Positions 25,569 through 34,196 of a stretch of 35,049 nucleotides of DNA are shown one piece after another. The stretch is taken from positions 1 through 35,049 of the forward strand of contig JAKSDI010000094.1 of the NCBI GenBank assembly GCA_022360175.1, written 5' to 3'. Each line of letters starts with the position of its first letter. Position 1 is the first letter of the stretch. The notes below the pieces were generated by a model. The model made no database searches, was not told where the DNA came from, and saw only the letters and a program-made list of their open reading frames with translations. The DNA is from Chitinophagales bacterium. Its GTDB lineage: Bacteria; Bacteroidota; Bacteroidia; Chitinophagales; Saprospiraceae. The translations under genes were made by a program, and so were the position numbers.

Positions 25569-26255
25569 ATGACAAGCAATACTTTTGGCCAACGCGTATT
25601 AAATTTCAATAAATCCCTTAGCCCTGATTGGTCACTGCCTGATCATGTAGAATTGTTATATCCTTATCACGAAGAAGCGACCTGGCAATGTATGAATGCT
25701 TTTTATGAAAAGTACTATCAGGATAATAATCAACGAATAGGAATTTTTGGTATCAATCCTGGCCGTTTTGGCGCAGGTGTCACCGGAGTTCCTTTTACTG
25801 ATCCGAAACGCTTAATTTCTGAATGTGGGATCGACAATCCTTTTCCTAAAAAGCCAGAACTATCATCCGAATACATCTATATGCTGGTAAATGGCTATGG
25901 AGGCCCTGATACATTTTATCAACACTTCTATATCACTTCACTTTGTCCATTAGGGTTTACCAAAGATGGAAAAAACTACAATTATTACGATGATAAAAAA
26001 CTGGAGAAAGCAGTAGAACCGCACATCATACACAACATCAATGCTCATATTGAATTAGGAGTTAGCAGAAAAGTAGGTTTTATACTTGGGATAGGAAAAA
26101 ACATGAAGTACTTTGAACGCTTGAACAAGGAACAGGGATTTTTTGATAAAGTGATCCCTCTTCCTCATCCGCGATGGGTCATGCAATATAGAAGAAAAAG
26201 ATTGGAAGAATTTTTGACCCTTAGTTTGGATAAATTAAAAAGTGCAATAACGTAA
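25569..26255 (+). CDS. SMUG2-family uracil-DNA glycosylase-like protein
   Basis: A 228-residue cytosolic protein matching the SMUG2 branch of the uracil-DNA glycosylase superfamily. Motif 1 is GINPGRFGAGVTGVPFTDP (61-79), where Asn63 is the likely water-activating residue. Motif 2 is PLPHPRWVMQYRR (197-209) with catalytic-type His200. SMUG2-type enzymes remove uracil and some deaminated bases in base-excision repair; I recall a characterised member in Pedobacter. Length fits the family (about 230-240). It stands alone, divergent from the giant M43 gene and convergent with the lipoprotein gene. Its last codon and stop lie inside the first unit of the palindrome cluster. Confidence 0.87.
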   Translation: MTSNTFGQRVLNFNKSLSPDWSLPDHVELLYPYHEEATWQCMNAFYEKYYQDNNQRIGIFGINPGRFGAGVTGVPFTDPKRLISECGIDNPFPKKPELSSEYIYMLVNGYGGPDTFYQHFYITSLCPLGFTKDGKNYNYYDDKKLEKAVEPHIIHNINAHIELGVSRKVGFILGIGKNMKYFERLNKEQGFFDKVIPLPHPRWVMQYRRKRLEEFLTLSLDKLKSAIT

Positions 26256-26412
26256 TTCCGATCTCTAGATTGGAATAATACTCAATCAGGTATTTGGTTT
26301 AGAAACGTAATTTCGATCTCCAGATTGGAATATCTAACCTGGAGATCAAAAGCTACTTTTCGCTTCCGATCTGGAGATCAGAAGTTACTCTCTGGAGATC
26401 GGAAGTTACTCT
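26249..26412. repeat. Cluster of five ~21-30-bp palindromic repeats in mixed orientation
   Basis: Two direct copies (26249-26277 and 26304-26332, differing at two positions over 29 bp, 55 bp apart) are followed by three inverted copies (about 26338-26357, 26371-26391 and 26392-26412). The last two are adjacent and differ at one base. The consensus contains TTCCGATCT-CC-AGATTGGAA, itself nearly palindromic. The cluster spans the whole gap and enters the terminal codons of both flanking genes. Confidence 0.85.
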
Positions 26413-26978
26413 AGTTCACCGCGTATATTCCAGTTTACACTTTCCTGGGTACGTTGTATGTAGGTAATCCATTCACCATCGCTATTATCATATAACCAAT
26501 CGCCATTGGCCTGATTAGGCCCTGCATCACAACCTATAGATTGTTGCTGTTGATTATGTGTCAAAGCAATGCTCAACCAAATATCATCCTCTGCCAATGT
26601 AATGGGAGGATCAAGAAATAGACGATTCCAGGAAGGAGCCACCAGGCCATTCGTTACATCACTGGCGAAAATTAAGTTGGAAGGGCGGCCATCATTTGTA
26701 GTACCTTCATAAACTCTTACTTCACAATTGGCGGGCAACTCTCCTATGAAGAAAGTCACAGCATTCAATTTACGCCCCGTATAATCTTGAATGATATTAG
26801 CAGGAAAAAGAACTGCAGCCTCATAATTGCCTGCATCGAGCAAAGGCCCTGTGTTATTATCTCCATCATAGGCCAAAAGATCATCTGTTGGTTGAGGTTG
26901 TGGCCCATCATCATCGTCCTGGCAAGCTGTAAACAATAATACTACTCCTAAAAAAAGAAAAGGGAAAATGCGTTTCAT
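26406..26978 (-). CDS. Secreted lipoprotein, hypothetical
   Basis: A 190-residue lipoprotein (MKRIFPFLFLGVVLLFTAC, lipobox FTAC, then an acidic Asp-rich spacer QDDDDG). The body looks beta-rich, with a motif series resembling jelly-roll carbohydrate/adhesin-type domains seen in many Bacteroidota surface proteins: LNAVTFFIG, CEVRVYEG, SWNRLFLDPPITL and DIWLSIALTH. The acidic residues after the lipidated Cys are typical of a surface-export signal. I do not recognise a specific function. It lies downstream of the bestrophin gene in the same direction (86-bp gap), so co-transcription is possible. Confidence 0.8.
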   Translation of the reverse strand: MKRIFPFLFLGVVLLFTACQDDDDGPQPQPTDDLLAYDGDNNTGPLLDAGNYEAAVLFPANIIQDYTGRKLNAVTFFIGELPANCEVRVYEGTTNDGRPSNLIFASDVTNGLVAPSWNRLFLDPPITLAEDDIWLSIALTHNQQQQSIGCDAGPNQANGDWLYDNSDGEWITYIQRTQESVNWNIRGELE

Positions 26979-27064
26979 GGTAGATTGTTTTGGTTACGGA
27001 ACAAGATAAAACAAGTTTCCCTAGCCTGTTTTTAAGAAGAAGTTAAACCACTTTTAAGAAAATG

Positions 27065-27988
27065 CTAAAAGACCTTTTCGTATAGTTCTTTTTCTTCTTT
27101 TCTTATTGTACGTGCTTCCAGAATTTCAAATACATTATTTTTAATTGTATTAGCGATATCTCCTGTTGGAAGGTCATTGCAATCTCTGCCAAATGGATCT
27201 TCAATCTCTTCTCCTAACAATTCTACACCCAATAAGGCAAAGAATATAAACATAGAAAGTGGAATAGCTGCCAGATGGAAAGTGTTGACCAGTGCAAAAG
27301 GGAGGAGAATTCCGTAAGCAGTGATAAATAACTTTAAATAAACCGCATAAGAAAAAGGAATGGGTGTTTTTTTAATGCGCTCGCAAGCCCCCAATATATC
27401 CAGCAAACTTTGGTGCTGAGCTTTGATATTGATATAATCCCCTTCATTAATCTCTCCGTATCGATGTGCTGTTGCCAGGCGGTCAAATATCTGAAGCGCA
27501 ATATGGTTTGGAATATGCCCCTTGGAAGCATACTCTTTTTGTTGCTCCTCCGTCAGGTAAATAAGGTGATCCAGTTTAGTACCTTCTCTTAAGTGCTCAA
27601 CCAGAGCCAGGCAGAAATTGGAGATATGCTTAGCCATAAACCGCCGTACATCCAAATTGTCCTTAGGGAACATGGAATGAACATAAATTGCCAGATTACG
27701 GGTATTATTCACCAATGCTCCCCATTGTTTACGGCCTTCCCACCAGCGGTCATAAGCAGAATTAGTACGAAATACCAGCAAGATACTCAGTATAACCCCC
27801 AGCAAAGAAAAGATGCTGGTATTCATGGTGATATACTCCTCTAATTCAAAATACTCAACTGTAACACATACAATAACTGCGTAAACTCCTGTCAAAAGGA
27901 CACTACGCATAATGCGGACCATCGTCCAGCTCTTCGCCAGATGGCTTACATCACCAAACCAACTGTCATTTGTCTTGTAATAAATCAT
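27065..27988 (-). CDS. Bestrophin-family ion channel
   Basis: A 307-residue inner-membrane protein of the bestrophin/UPF0187 family. Typical features are the N-terminal MIYYKTNDSWFGDV, the ILLVFRTNSAYDRWWEGRKQWGALVNNTRNLA helix-turn signature and the late PFALVNTFHLAAIPLSMFIFFALLGVELLGEEIEDPFGRDCNDLP block. Bacterial bestrophins form pentameric channels for anions or cations. The start codon is the first ATG and matches relatives, which begin with MI-Y/F and a WF motif. It lies downstream of the DUF4465 gene in the same direction. An inverted repeat covers its first bases, so expression may be hairpin-controlled. Confidence 0.9.
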   Translation of the reverse strand: MIYYKTNDSWFGDVSHLAKSWTMVRIMRSVLLTGVYAVIVCVTVEYFELEEYITMNTSIFSLLGVILSILLVFRTNSAYDRWWEGRKQWGALVNNTRNLAIYVHSMFPKDNLDVRRFMAKHISNFCLALVEHLREGTKLDHLIYLTEEQQKEYASKGHIPNHIALQIFDRLATAHRYGEINEGDYINIKAQHQSLLDILGACERIKKTPIPFSYAVYLKLFITAYGILLPFALVNTFHLAAIPLSMFIFFALLGVELLGEEIEDPFGRDCNDLPTGDIANTIKNNVFEILEARTIRKEEKELYEKVF

Positions 27989-28036
27989 TGGGTGTCAATT
28001 TTTAAAACAACTACATAAATAAATTTGACACCCAAT
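27987..28036 (-). promoter_or_regulatory. 12-bp inverted repeat overlapping the bestrophin start codon
   Basis: ATTGGGTGTCAA (27987-27998) and TTGACACCCAAT (28025-28036) are perfect inverted repeats with a 26-bp spacer. In minus-strand RNA the second stem arm ends inside the bestrophin ATG. No T tract follows, so it is more likely a translation-blocking hairpin or an operator than a terminator. Confidence 0.5.
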
Positions 28037-28050
28037 AGTTTAAATCTCAA

Positions 28051-29034
28051 TTATTTTCCTGCTATTATGAGTGCCTTCGTTGCATTACCTGCTTCGGTCA
28101 AAACCTTCACAAAATAGCTACCATTAGGCAAATGCGCTAATGAAATACGCTGCTTTTCATTATAAAACTCACCACTTTCCAACAATTCACCACTTATAGA
28201 GTAAACGCCCCAGGTCTTATTTCCTGCTTCTGCCGTTTCAATTTGAATGTAGTCTACAGCAGGGTTTGGATAAAGAGACAAGGAGATGGAAGGCTCCAAT
28301 TCGTTCACATTGCTCACTACATCCTGTGTAGTAATATTGTCCATACAGAAATAGGCAGGAGTATTCATACCAAACATACCAACATCTGATGAAGAAAGGC
28401 TAAATGACAAACTATCTACAGAGCCCAGGCTGCTAAGGTCCAAATAAGTCCATTCATCTACGATATAATCCTGACTGTTATCCTCAAAACGGTAGTCTGC
28501 CAGGTAAAACTCAATACTCTCATCGCTTAATTCACCATTGTAATACTTCTTTATAGTAAGCAGGAAATAGTCTGGATCATTTCCGGTCTCTCCTCCAAAC
28601 TTTTTTGCGATGTTATCGCCTTCCAACATGCTCAGGTATGCATAGGTACCATTGGTAATGTACATGCCTTCTACCACACCTCCTGCAGCTGCTCCAGTAA
28701 GGCGAATACGGCTTTCGCCAAAAATATAAGAAACGGCATAAGTCTCAGAGTTATCATAGCCTCCTCCTGTTATGGAGCTATATTGATTTCCCCAGCCTGG
28801 AGTAGTAACATCTGTTGTAGCAGAAATAGCCCAGCCCGTCCAGGAACCATAAGCATCATTAAATTGATTTGGCAAAAACACATTGCCATCGGCAAAACCA
28901 GGATCATTGCTGGTGTTAGTGCTTCCATTGAGGAATTCTCCTTCATTCAGGTCAAAAACCTCAAAATCAGCGGTTGTTTGTGCTTGAAGCATAAAAGCTG
29001 CAAAAATCAAGACATATGTAAAAATTGCTTTCAT
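28051..29034 (-). CDS. DUF4465-family secreted protein with T9SS tail (likely B12-unit partner)
   Basis: A 327-residue protein with signal peptide (MKAIFTYVLIFAAFMLQAQ) and a beta-sandwich domain (about 20-245) of DUF4465 type: WTGWAISATTDVTTPGWGNQYSS, the EGMYITNGTYAYLSM block, YFLLTIKKY, the VDEWTYLDLSSLG motif and DVGMFGMNTPAYFCMDNI. It ends in a T9SS type A sorting domain (SLYPNPAVDYIQIE...KALIIAGK). It starts 22 bp after the BtuB-like gene and is under the same cobalamin riboswitch. By recall, Bacteroides BtuH proteins that bind B12 at the surface contain this domain. A B12-capturing surface role is therefore inferred; here export is by T9SS rather than lipid anchoring. Confidence 0.82.
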   Translation of the reverse strand: MKAIFTYVLIFAAFMLQAQTTADFEVFDLNEGEFLNGSTNTSNDPGFADGNVFLPNQFNDAYGSWTGWAISATTDVTTPGWGNQYSSITGGGYDNSETYAVSYIFGESRIRLTGAAAGGVVEGMYITNGTYAYLSMLEGDNIAKKFGGETGNDPDYFLLTIKKYYNGELSDESIEFYLADYRFEDNSQDYIVDEWTYLDLSSLGSVDSLSFSLSSSDVGMFGMNTPAYFCMDNITTQDVVSNVNELEPSISLSLYPNPAVDYIQIETAEAGNKTWGVYSISGELLESGEFYNEKQRISLAHLPNGSYFVKVLTEAGNATKALIIAGK

Positions 29035-29056
29035 AAATGTTGTTTGTTTTTAGTTT

Positions 29057-30958
29057 CTATTTAATACTTGTAAAAGTTAAGTTGATTCCTAGTTGATAAT
29101 ATCTGCCAGGCATAGGGCGGCGTTCTATTATTCGATATTCAGTGTCCCAGATATTATTGACACGGAGATAAAAAACAGATTGCCAGGATGCCAGTGTCAT
29201 TCCATATTGCAAGCGCAAATCTCCTACGTGATAGGCAGGCATTTCATCTACATTTATTGCACTTACTTTTCCGGTAAACCGGTGTAAATAATCAAGCTCC
29301 CATTTTTTCCAGCTAAATGTAGTGCTACCAAAAAATCGATGAATGGGGACATAAGCAAGTTGTTCTCCTTCACTTAGTTTAGGATTTGATATTGCCACTT
29401 CATTAGTTGAATGCACTAAATCATGCCCCGCTTTAAAATTGATTTGCCAATCCTCTTTTTTCCATTCAATGTCCAGTCGTTGCTCCATGCCTCTACTCCA
29501 TACTTCTGTCAGGTTTTGAGCTGACCAGAAAGCACCCGCATCAGACGGACTCCAGAGTATCCAGTTTTCAATATTGCGATTAAAAAAGGTGAGCTGATAT
29601 TTAAACTTTAAATTTTCAATGGATTGAATGGTTGACACACCAGCTTCCTGGCTCCATCCTTGCTCTGGCTTAAGTTCAGTATTACCACCTGGCGACCAGT
29701 ATAGATCGTTTAGCGTGGGCCATCTATACGTCCTGTTCACACGAGCGTTGAGTGTCCATTTTTCTCCAAGTAGGTATTCGACTCCCAGTCCTGGAATAAC
29801 TGGAACATAACGATCATCAATCAATGCTAAACGCAAGCCTAGCTGTACCCGCCAATTCCTCCATTCCTGGCGGAAATGACTTTGCAAGGCAAATCGATTT
29901 TGTCGAATGGGAGTATCATAATTATTGGTTTCCGCTTCTACTAAATTATCTGTAATAGCGAAGTGCCACCTCTGTGATTCATTGATATACCAATCTGCCT
30001 CTATTTCCCCCATCAAAGTCGTAAAACGGCTATTGGTTTCCAGCAAGATGAGCTCATCTTTATAATCTAAGACTTCGTGAAATACGGCTGCTTTGGCCTG
30101 CCAGTATATTTGCCCCCTGGTTTGCTCCCAGGATAGCATTGTGCGCAAAAAAGCATCGTATTGTGTAGCAAGGCTGCGGTTTTGAACGGTAGTAGGTGGT
30201 AGTTCTCTATCTGTTTCTTGTAGCCAGATACGCCAGGAAAACTGACCGTTTTCAGGTGTGATCCAGTATAATTCCTGTAGGGCACCTTGCTGTATGACAC
30301 GAGCATGCTCTAATTTTTTGGCATCCTGACCGGCAGCAGCACGATATTCAAAGTCATTATCTGCTGTATGATAAAAAATGCGACTACTCCCAGCTAATTG
30401 TTTTCCTTTATATTTGAAATTTAAGAGATGGGTATGCTGTCCAAAAGCGCCAATTTCTCCATTCCAACCAGCACTCAAACCTTTACGTTGTATCGGTCGA
30501 TTACCGAGATGAATAAGCCCACCTACAGCACCACTCCCCCAACTATCCGAAGCACCACCATACTGTAAGCTTGCTTCTTCAATTATACCAAGGGGCATCA
30601 ATGAAAAATCCAATTGTCCCAGCATAGGGCTTTGTAAGGGTAGTCCATTCCAAAACACAGCTGTCTGGCTTGCACTTCCTCCACGTATAGAAGTGGTAGC
30701 ACTACTTCCCAGGCCATAACTTTTCACAAAGACACCACTCTCCCGTTCTAATAAAAAAGGCAGTTTATTCGACTGATATTTTTTCAGCTCATTTACCGAC
30801 CATTTCTTCTGTTGGGTCCCAATAGCATCATTGCGCAGAGACACAGCTACTACTTTCACCTCAGGTAAAGCCAATATCGTATCTACCTGGGCAGAAAGCG
30901 AATAGCCTAATCCAAATGAGAACAAGCATAATAAATGTCGAAGAAATCTCCTGCTCAT
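29057..30958 (-). CDS. btuB: BtuB-like TonB-dependent cobalamin receptor
   Basis: A 633-residue outer-membrane receptor with signal peptide (MSRRFLRHLLCLFSFGLGYSLSAQ), a plug domain (about 30-160, with LLERESGVFVKSYGLGSSATTSIRGG and the PLQSPMLGQLDFSLMP block) and a beta-barrel ending in a terminal aromatic strand (YYQLGINLTF). Length and lack of a CarboxypepD domain match BtuB/CirA-type receptors, not SusC. A cobalamin riboswitch and terminator-like platform precede it, which makes cobalamin the likely ligand. It is the first gene of the unit with the DUF4465 protein. The alternative is another corrinoid or related metal-chelate receptor. Confidence 0.88.
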   Translation of the reverse strand: MSRRFLRHLLCLFSFGLGYSLSAQVDTILALPEVKVVAVSLRNDAIGTQQKKWSVNELKKYQSNKLPFLLERESGVFVKSYGLGSSATTSIRGGSASQTAVFWNGLPLQSPMLGQLDFSLMPLGIIEEASLQYGGASDSWGSGAVGGLIHLGNRPIQRKGLSAGWNGEIGAFGQHTHLLNFKYKGKQLAGSSRIFYHTADNDFEYRAAAGQDAKKLEHARVIQQGALQELYWITPENGQFSWRIWLQETDRELPPTTVQNRSLATQYDAFLRTMLSWEQTRGQIYWQAKAAVFHEVLDYKDELILLETNSRFTTLMGEIEADWYINESQRWHFAITDNLVEAETNNYDTPIRQNRFALQSHFRQEWRNWRVQLGLRLALIDDRYVPVIPGLGVEYLLGEKWTLNARVNRTYRWPTLNDLYWSPGGNTELKPEQGWSQEAGVSTIQSIENLKFKYQLTFFNRNIENWILWSPSDAGAFWSAQNLTEVWSRGMEQRLDIEWKKEDWQINFKAGHDLVHSTNEVAISNPKLSEGEQLAYVPIHRFFGSTTFSWKKWELDYLHRFTGKVSAINVDEMPAYHVGDLRLQYGMTLASWQSVFYLRVNNIWDTEYRIIERRPMPGRYYQLGINLTFTSIK

Positions 30959-31003
30959 ATTGATTTAATCAGCAGGCTCAAAGAGGTAGGGTAACGAAAA
31001 ATA

Positions 31004-31032
31004 CTGTTGGATATACAATACCTATCCAACAG
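31004..31032 (-). terminator. Terminator hairpin of the riboswitch expression platform
   Basis: In minus-strand RNA CTGTTGGATA (31032-31023) pairs perfectly with TATCCAACAG (31013-31004), 10 bp and a 9-nt loop, followed by TATTTTTCG. It sits between aptamer and the BtuB start, as expected for B12-dependent transcription termination. A second hairpin at 31036-31061 (stem AATGA.GTACT/AGTACTTCATT) precedes it; its loop TTTGGC could pair with the conserved GCCA of the aptamer as an L5-L13 kissing loop. Confidence 0.65.
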
Positions 31033-31110
31033 AAAATGAAGTACTGCCAAAAGTACTCATTCATTGTGCGTTACACCAGCTTTTCCTCCGAAAGCCTGGG
31101 TAAAAAACAT

Positions 31111-31278
31111 ACAATGGCAGGTCTTCTGGCTTGCTCTCTTTTACCGCCTTCCCAAAATAAATTCAGTGGCTTGATGGTAAAAGTACAAAGGAGCTTACAG
31201 CAGCGGGGACTGCCCCTGATTTTCACAGGGTTCCCTATTATCTTTCTTTTAAATGTTTTCAAAAGAAAGAACCATTGT
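31111..31278 (-). ncRNA. Cobalamin riboswitch aptamer
   Basis: Minus-strand RNA carries the canonical conserved blocks in order: GGGAACCCTGTGAAAATC, GGGGCAGTCCCCGCTGCTGTAAGC, AGCCACTGAA, GGGAAGGCGG, and the B12 box AGCCAGAAGACCTGCC (31131-31116). A closing P1 stem joins ACAATGG (31278-31272) to CCATTGT (31117-31111). It is within the 347-bp gap 30959-31305, upstream of the BtuB-like gene. It should turn off that unit when adenosyl- or another cobalamin is abundant. Confidence 0.96.
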
Positions 31279-31282
31279 GCTG

Positions 31283-31290
31283 CAAAGGTA
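31283..31290 (-). promoter_or_regulatory. -7 box of the riboswitch-controlled B12 unit
   Basis: TACCTTTG on the minus strand is an exact TAnnTTTG match ending five bases before the P1 stem, so the transcript would begin at or near the aptamer's first base. The -33 region falls inside the end of the DUF4139 gene and is weak. Confidence 0.6.
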
Positions 31291-31305
31291 AGTAAAGCTT
31301 ACCAA

Positions 31306-32901
31306 TTAATTGATATACAATTCATAAGTATATTCAATCTCTTCTGTTGCTCCGGGTTTTAACTCTATAATCCAGATAGCTTTTGAAATAGGATTGAGGT
31401 TACTTCCTGGATTAAATGATTCTTCTGTTTGCCAGTCTTTATCAGATGATTTTATCAAGCGCCCATCTACTTCACGCTGTATTTTAATAGTAATCGTTTT
31501 ACCCTTATAGTTGGCTACTCTCACTTTGCCTTCTACACTTACCAAATCTGCATAACCATTGGCATCTACTTCTCTATTGATTTCTTTATCCTGATTACTA
31601 ACCCATATGTCAGGCACGCGATTCATCTTTACACTTGCCTTTTTGCCAGGTGGCACAAAATCCAATTGCCCTTGACTAATAGGTTCTAATTGTGTATTCT
31701 TTGCATTATAAAAAGTAATAGAGCCTGTTGTTAATGGCTTTCCTGTATTATTTCGAAACTCCAGGGTATGCCAAACAGGATTTTCCTGCTCATTCTGATA
31801 ATTTCGATAATTATTGGCCCTTACTTTCCCTAACTCAACCAGGTATACATCTTCATAATTAATACTTGCATCCAATAATTTATAGTGGCCACTAGCGCCT
31901 TTTGGCAAATCAACATTTTGATAAGGGTATAAATAAAAATCTTCTTCCATTCCTGAAAGGCTGCTACTCCCCTCATTATTGCTATAATTAATAGCTGCAC
32001 GTTGAGAAGTAATAACGTTTGCCATGTGAGAATAGGTATTATTGTTTACCTGATTCAAGGTACTCAGAAAGCTGGCTACACTTTGATGATAAAATAGTGG
32101 TTCTGAAACATGAGCAAATTGAAAGCTAGGAATACCTAATGCAAAATATACATCTACTCCTTCCAGCGATTCTATATCATTTAACATATTAGCATACAGC
32201 GATAAATTAGCTTTCCCATTACTTCGTATTTTCAAGTGATAATTTGGCAGCCAGGTAATCCCCTTTTGTAAATAGGATAAGCCAAGAGCTTGATTAAGTT
32301 CTGGGCGTTTGAGTTTCAACCGCAGCTTGGATACCTCTTCAGTGATAATGGATTCAACTGTCATATCACCCATTATTTCAAGCCGGGCAATCTCACCGAT
32401 ACGAATTTGATGGATGACATTCTCTTCCTTCAATAGCAGATGATTACTAAGGTTTCCCTGCTTATTTACTATTATACCACATACGGAGGAAATAGATCCA
32501 TTTTTCCAAATACACAAGGGCTTATCTACATTCAGTTTGATCAACTCTCCTATGTTCGACAATTCTCGTTTTTCTTCTTTTTCTTCTGTAAGATATATGG
32601 CTTCATTAATTTCATTGCCAGGTGCCGACCAATAAACAGTCCCAAATAATACAGGGGTAGTATTATTTTCATTGCCGTTGTTTATATATTGATAAGTACC
32701 TCCTTTAGTTGAAATACTTTGCATTCCAATCGGTAAAGGCGAAATGCTAATTTCACCACCCGATGCATTCATATCAGCTTCCTTTTGCAGAAATACAGTA
32801 CCATCTTTAAATACTACTGCTTTTTTGATTGAAAACGCCGACTGTGATAGCAGCAGGTGACTCAAAATGAAGAAGTTTAAAAAGCTTAGAATAGTTCTCA
32901 T
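31306..32901 (-). CDS. DUF4139-domain secreted protein
   Basis: A 531-residue exported protein with signal peptide (MRTILSFLNFFILSHLLLSQ). Family features: N-terminal VVFKDGTVFLQKEADM and ISPLPIGMQ strands, middle GLSYLQKGITWLPNYHLKI, then WHTLEFRNNTGKPLTTGSITFYN and C-terminal KPGATEEIEYTYELYI. This pattern matches DUF4139 (mucoidy-inhibitor-like) proteins of unknown function that combine beta-sandwich domains. Its ATG overlaps the upstream AraC stop codon by four bases (ATGA), so the two are translationally coupled. It ends just before the riboswitch promoter. The regulator may control this gene or itself; no direct evidence. Confidence 0.78.
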   Translation of the reverse strand: MRTILSFLNFFILSHLLLSQSAFSIKKAVVFKDGTVFLQKEADMNASGGEISISPLPIGMQSISTKGGTYQYINNGNENNTTPVLFGTVYWSAPGNEINEAIYLTEEKEEKRELSNIGELIKLNVDKPLCIWKNGSISSVCGIIVNKQGNLSNHLLLKEENVIHQIRIGEIARLEIMGDMTVESIITEEVSKLRLKLKRPELNQALGLSYLQKGITWLPNYHLKIRSNGKANLSLYANMLNDIESLEGVDVYFALGIPSFQFAHVSEPLFYHQSVASFLSTLNQVNNNTYSHMANVITSQRAAINYSNNEGSSSLSGMEEDFYLYPYQNVDLPKGASGHYKLLDASINYEDVYLVELGKVRANNYRNYQNEQENPVWHTLEFRNNTGKPLTTGSITFYNAKNTQLEPISQGQLDFVPPGKKASVKMNRVPDIWVSNQDKEINREVDANGYADLVSVEGKVRVANYKGKTITIKIQREVDGRLIKSSDKDWQTEESFNPGSNLNPISKAIWIIELKPGATEEIEYTYELYIN

Positions 32902-34097
32902 GTGATTTTAGCATTTGAGGATGGAGATGGAGTTTTGCTTGGATTATTTTTCTTTTTATAATCAGAGGGAGACATACCCGTGGCTTCCTTGAATGCTTTA
33001 TAAAAAGAAGTCTTGTTATTAAAGCCTGATGCATAAGCGATATCGATAATGTACCGCCCTATGTATTCAGGAGCGAACAGTAATTGCTGTGCTTCTTTTA
33101 TTCGATATTGATTGATGAAGTCTGAAAAACTCTTTCCCAACTGTTCATTAATTACCTGAGATAAATGATGAGGAGCTACCCCTAATTGATCTGCCAAACT
33201 CCCAAGGCGTAATTCATTATCTAAATAAGGTTTTTCAGATTCCACAAAATCTATTAGCTTATCAACTAAGGATTGTGATGCAGAGGGTGTCAATGAAGAA
33301 GTTTGATATTTAGGAGCTAAAAAGGCTGCTGGCCATAAATCACCAGAAAATATTTCAGGTTGTCGAAGCCCTATATATCCTGTCATATATATGAATACTG
33401 ACATAGCTAATGAGATACCATAATCCCACTCTATAGAAAAATAAGGTGTTCTAATCAATAAGTAATAACTCGTATTAGCAATTACAAAACCTACATACAA
33501 GTACCACAGTGCCATTGCCCACCTCTTTCGGATAAAAGCATATTCACTACTATCATCTTCCAGTACAACTTTTTTGATAAACCGGACAATTAGTACTGCA
33601 TATATTACCTGATGTATCACAATCATATAATCTCGTACTCCCCGTAAATCCAGCCATGGCCACCAAATAGCATTAATAGCTGTTTGGTCACCTGCTAACA
33701 ACGCAGCTTTGGGTATTATTGGCGAACAATAAAAAGGCAACAAATTAATAGCCATAAGCAAAGCAGGAAGAAAATGAAAGCTATACTTCCACTCCCATTT
33801 TTTATTTGATTCCAGAAATATAAAATATAGTAATAGTAAAGGGCCAAATGTAAAAGCCAGAGGAATATACCATAAGCTTACGTAAGGCCATTTGATAATA
33901 TAATGTGTCCAATGCAACACATACTCAGATAAAGTGACGGAAAAAAACAATAAAAGGGTTGCCAAAAAAAAGTTGGCTTTGTGATTTCCTTTTCGATTGG
34001 AATACAATAGTGTAGTAAGAAAAAAACCCTGTGCAGCAGATAATGCAAAAATACTGGTCCAGGTATCTAAGCTGGGAGTTAAAGTTTCCATAGTCAT
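32898..34097 (-). CDS. AraC-family regulator with N-terminal multi-TM domain
   Basis: About 399 residues from ATG 34097. The first 250 residues hold about seven hydrophobic helices (e.g. SIFALSAAQGFFLTTLLYS, ANFFLATLLLFFSVTLSEYVL, ISLAMSVFIYMTGYIGL). Two AraC helix-turn-helices follow (ELRLGSLADQLGVAPHHLSQVINE and GRYIIDIAYASGFNNKTSFYKAFKEATGMSPSDYKK). Such membrane-tethered AraC regulators are common in Bacteroidota; the signal is unknown. An upstream TTG start (34106) and ATG 34091 are alternatives. It is divergent from the LVIVD lipoprotein genes, separated by about 99 bp, so it may regulate them or the coupled DUF4139 gene. Confidence 0.88.
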   Translation of the reverse strand: MTMETLTPSLDTWTSIFALSAAQGFFLTTLLYSNRKGNHKANFFLATLLLFFSVTLSEYVLHWTHYIIKWPYVSLWYIPLAFTFGPLLLLYFIFLESNKKWEWKYSFHFLPALLMAINLLPFYCSPIIPKAALLAGDQTAINAIWWPWLDLRGVRDYMIVIHQVIYAVLIVRFIKKVVLEDDSSEYAFIRKRWAMALWYLYVGFVIANTSYYLLIRTPYFSIEWDYGISLAMSVFIYMTGYIGLRQPEIFSGDLWPAAFLAPKYQTSSLTPSASQSLVDKLIDFVESEKPYLDNELRLGSLADQLGVAPHHLSQVINEQLGKSFSDFINQYRIKEAQQLLFAPEYIGRYIIDIAYASGFNNKTSFYKAFKEATGMSPSDYKKKNNPSKTPSPSSNAKIT

Positions 34098-34196
34098 ATA
34101 AAACAAGATACAAAAAGATGATCAAACGATTATTCGTAAATTTACCCAACGCCCCTTTTGTTACTTCCGTCTATACAAATGAAAACTTAAGAAACT

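Noticed and set aside
31036-31362. 108-residue plus-strand open frame over the B12 leader
   Set aside because: The DNA is the antisense of the cobalamin riboswitch; the frame has no protein features.
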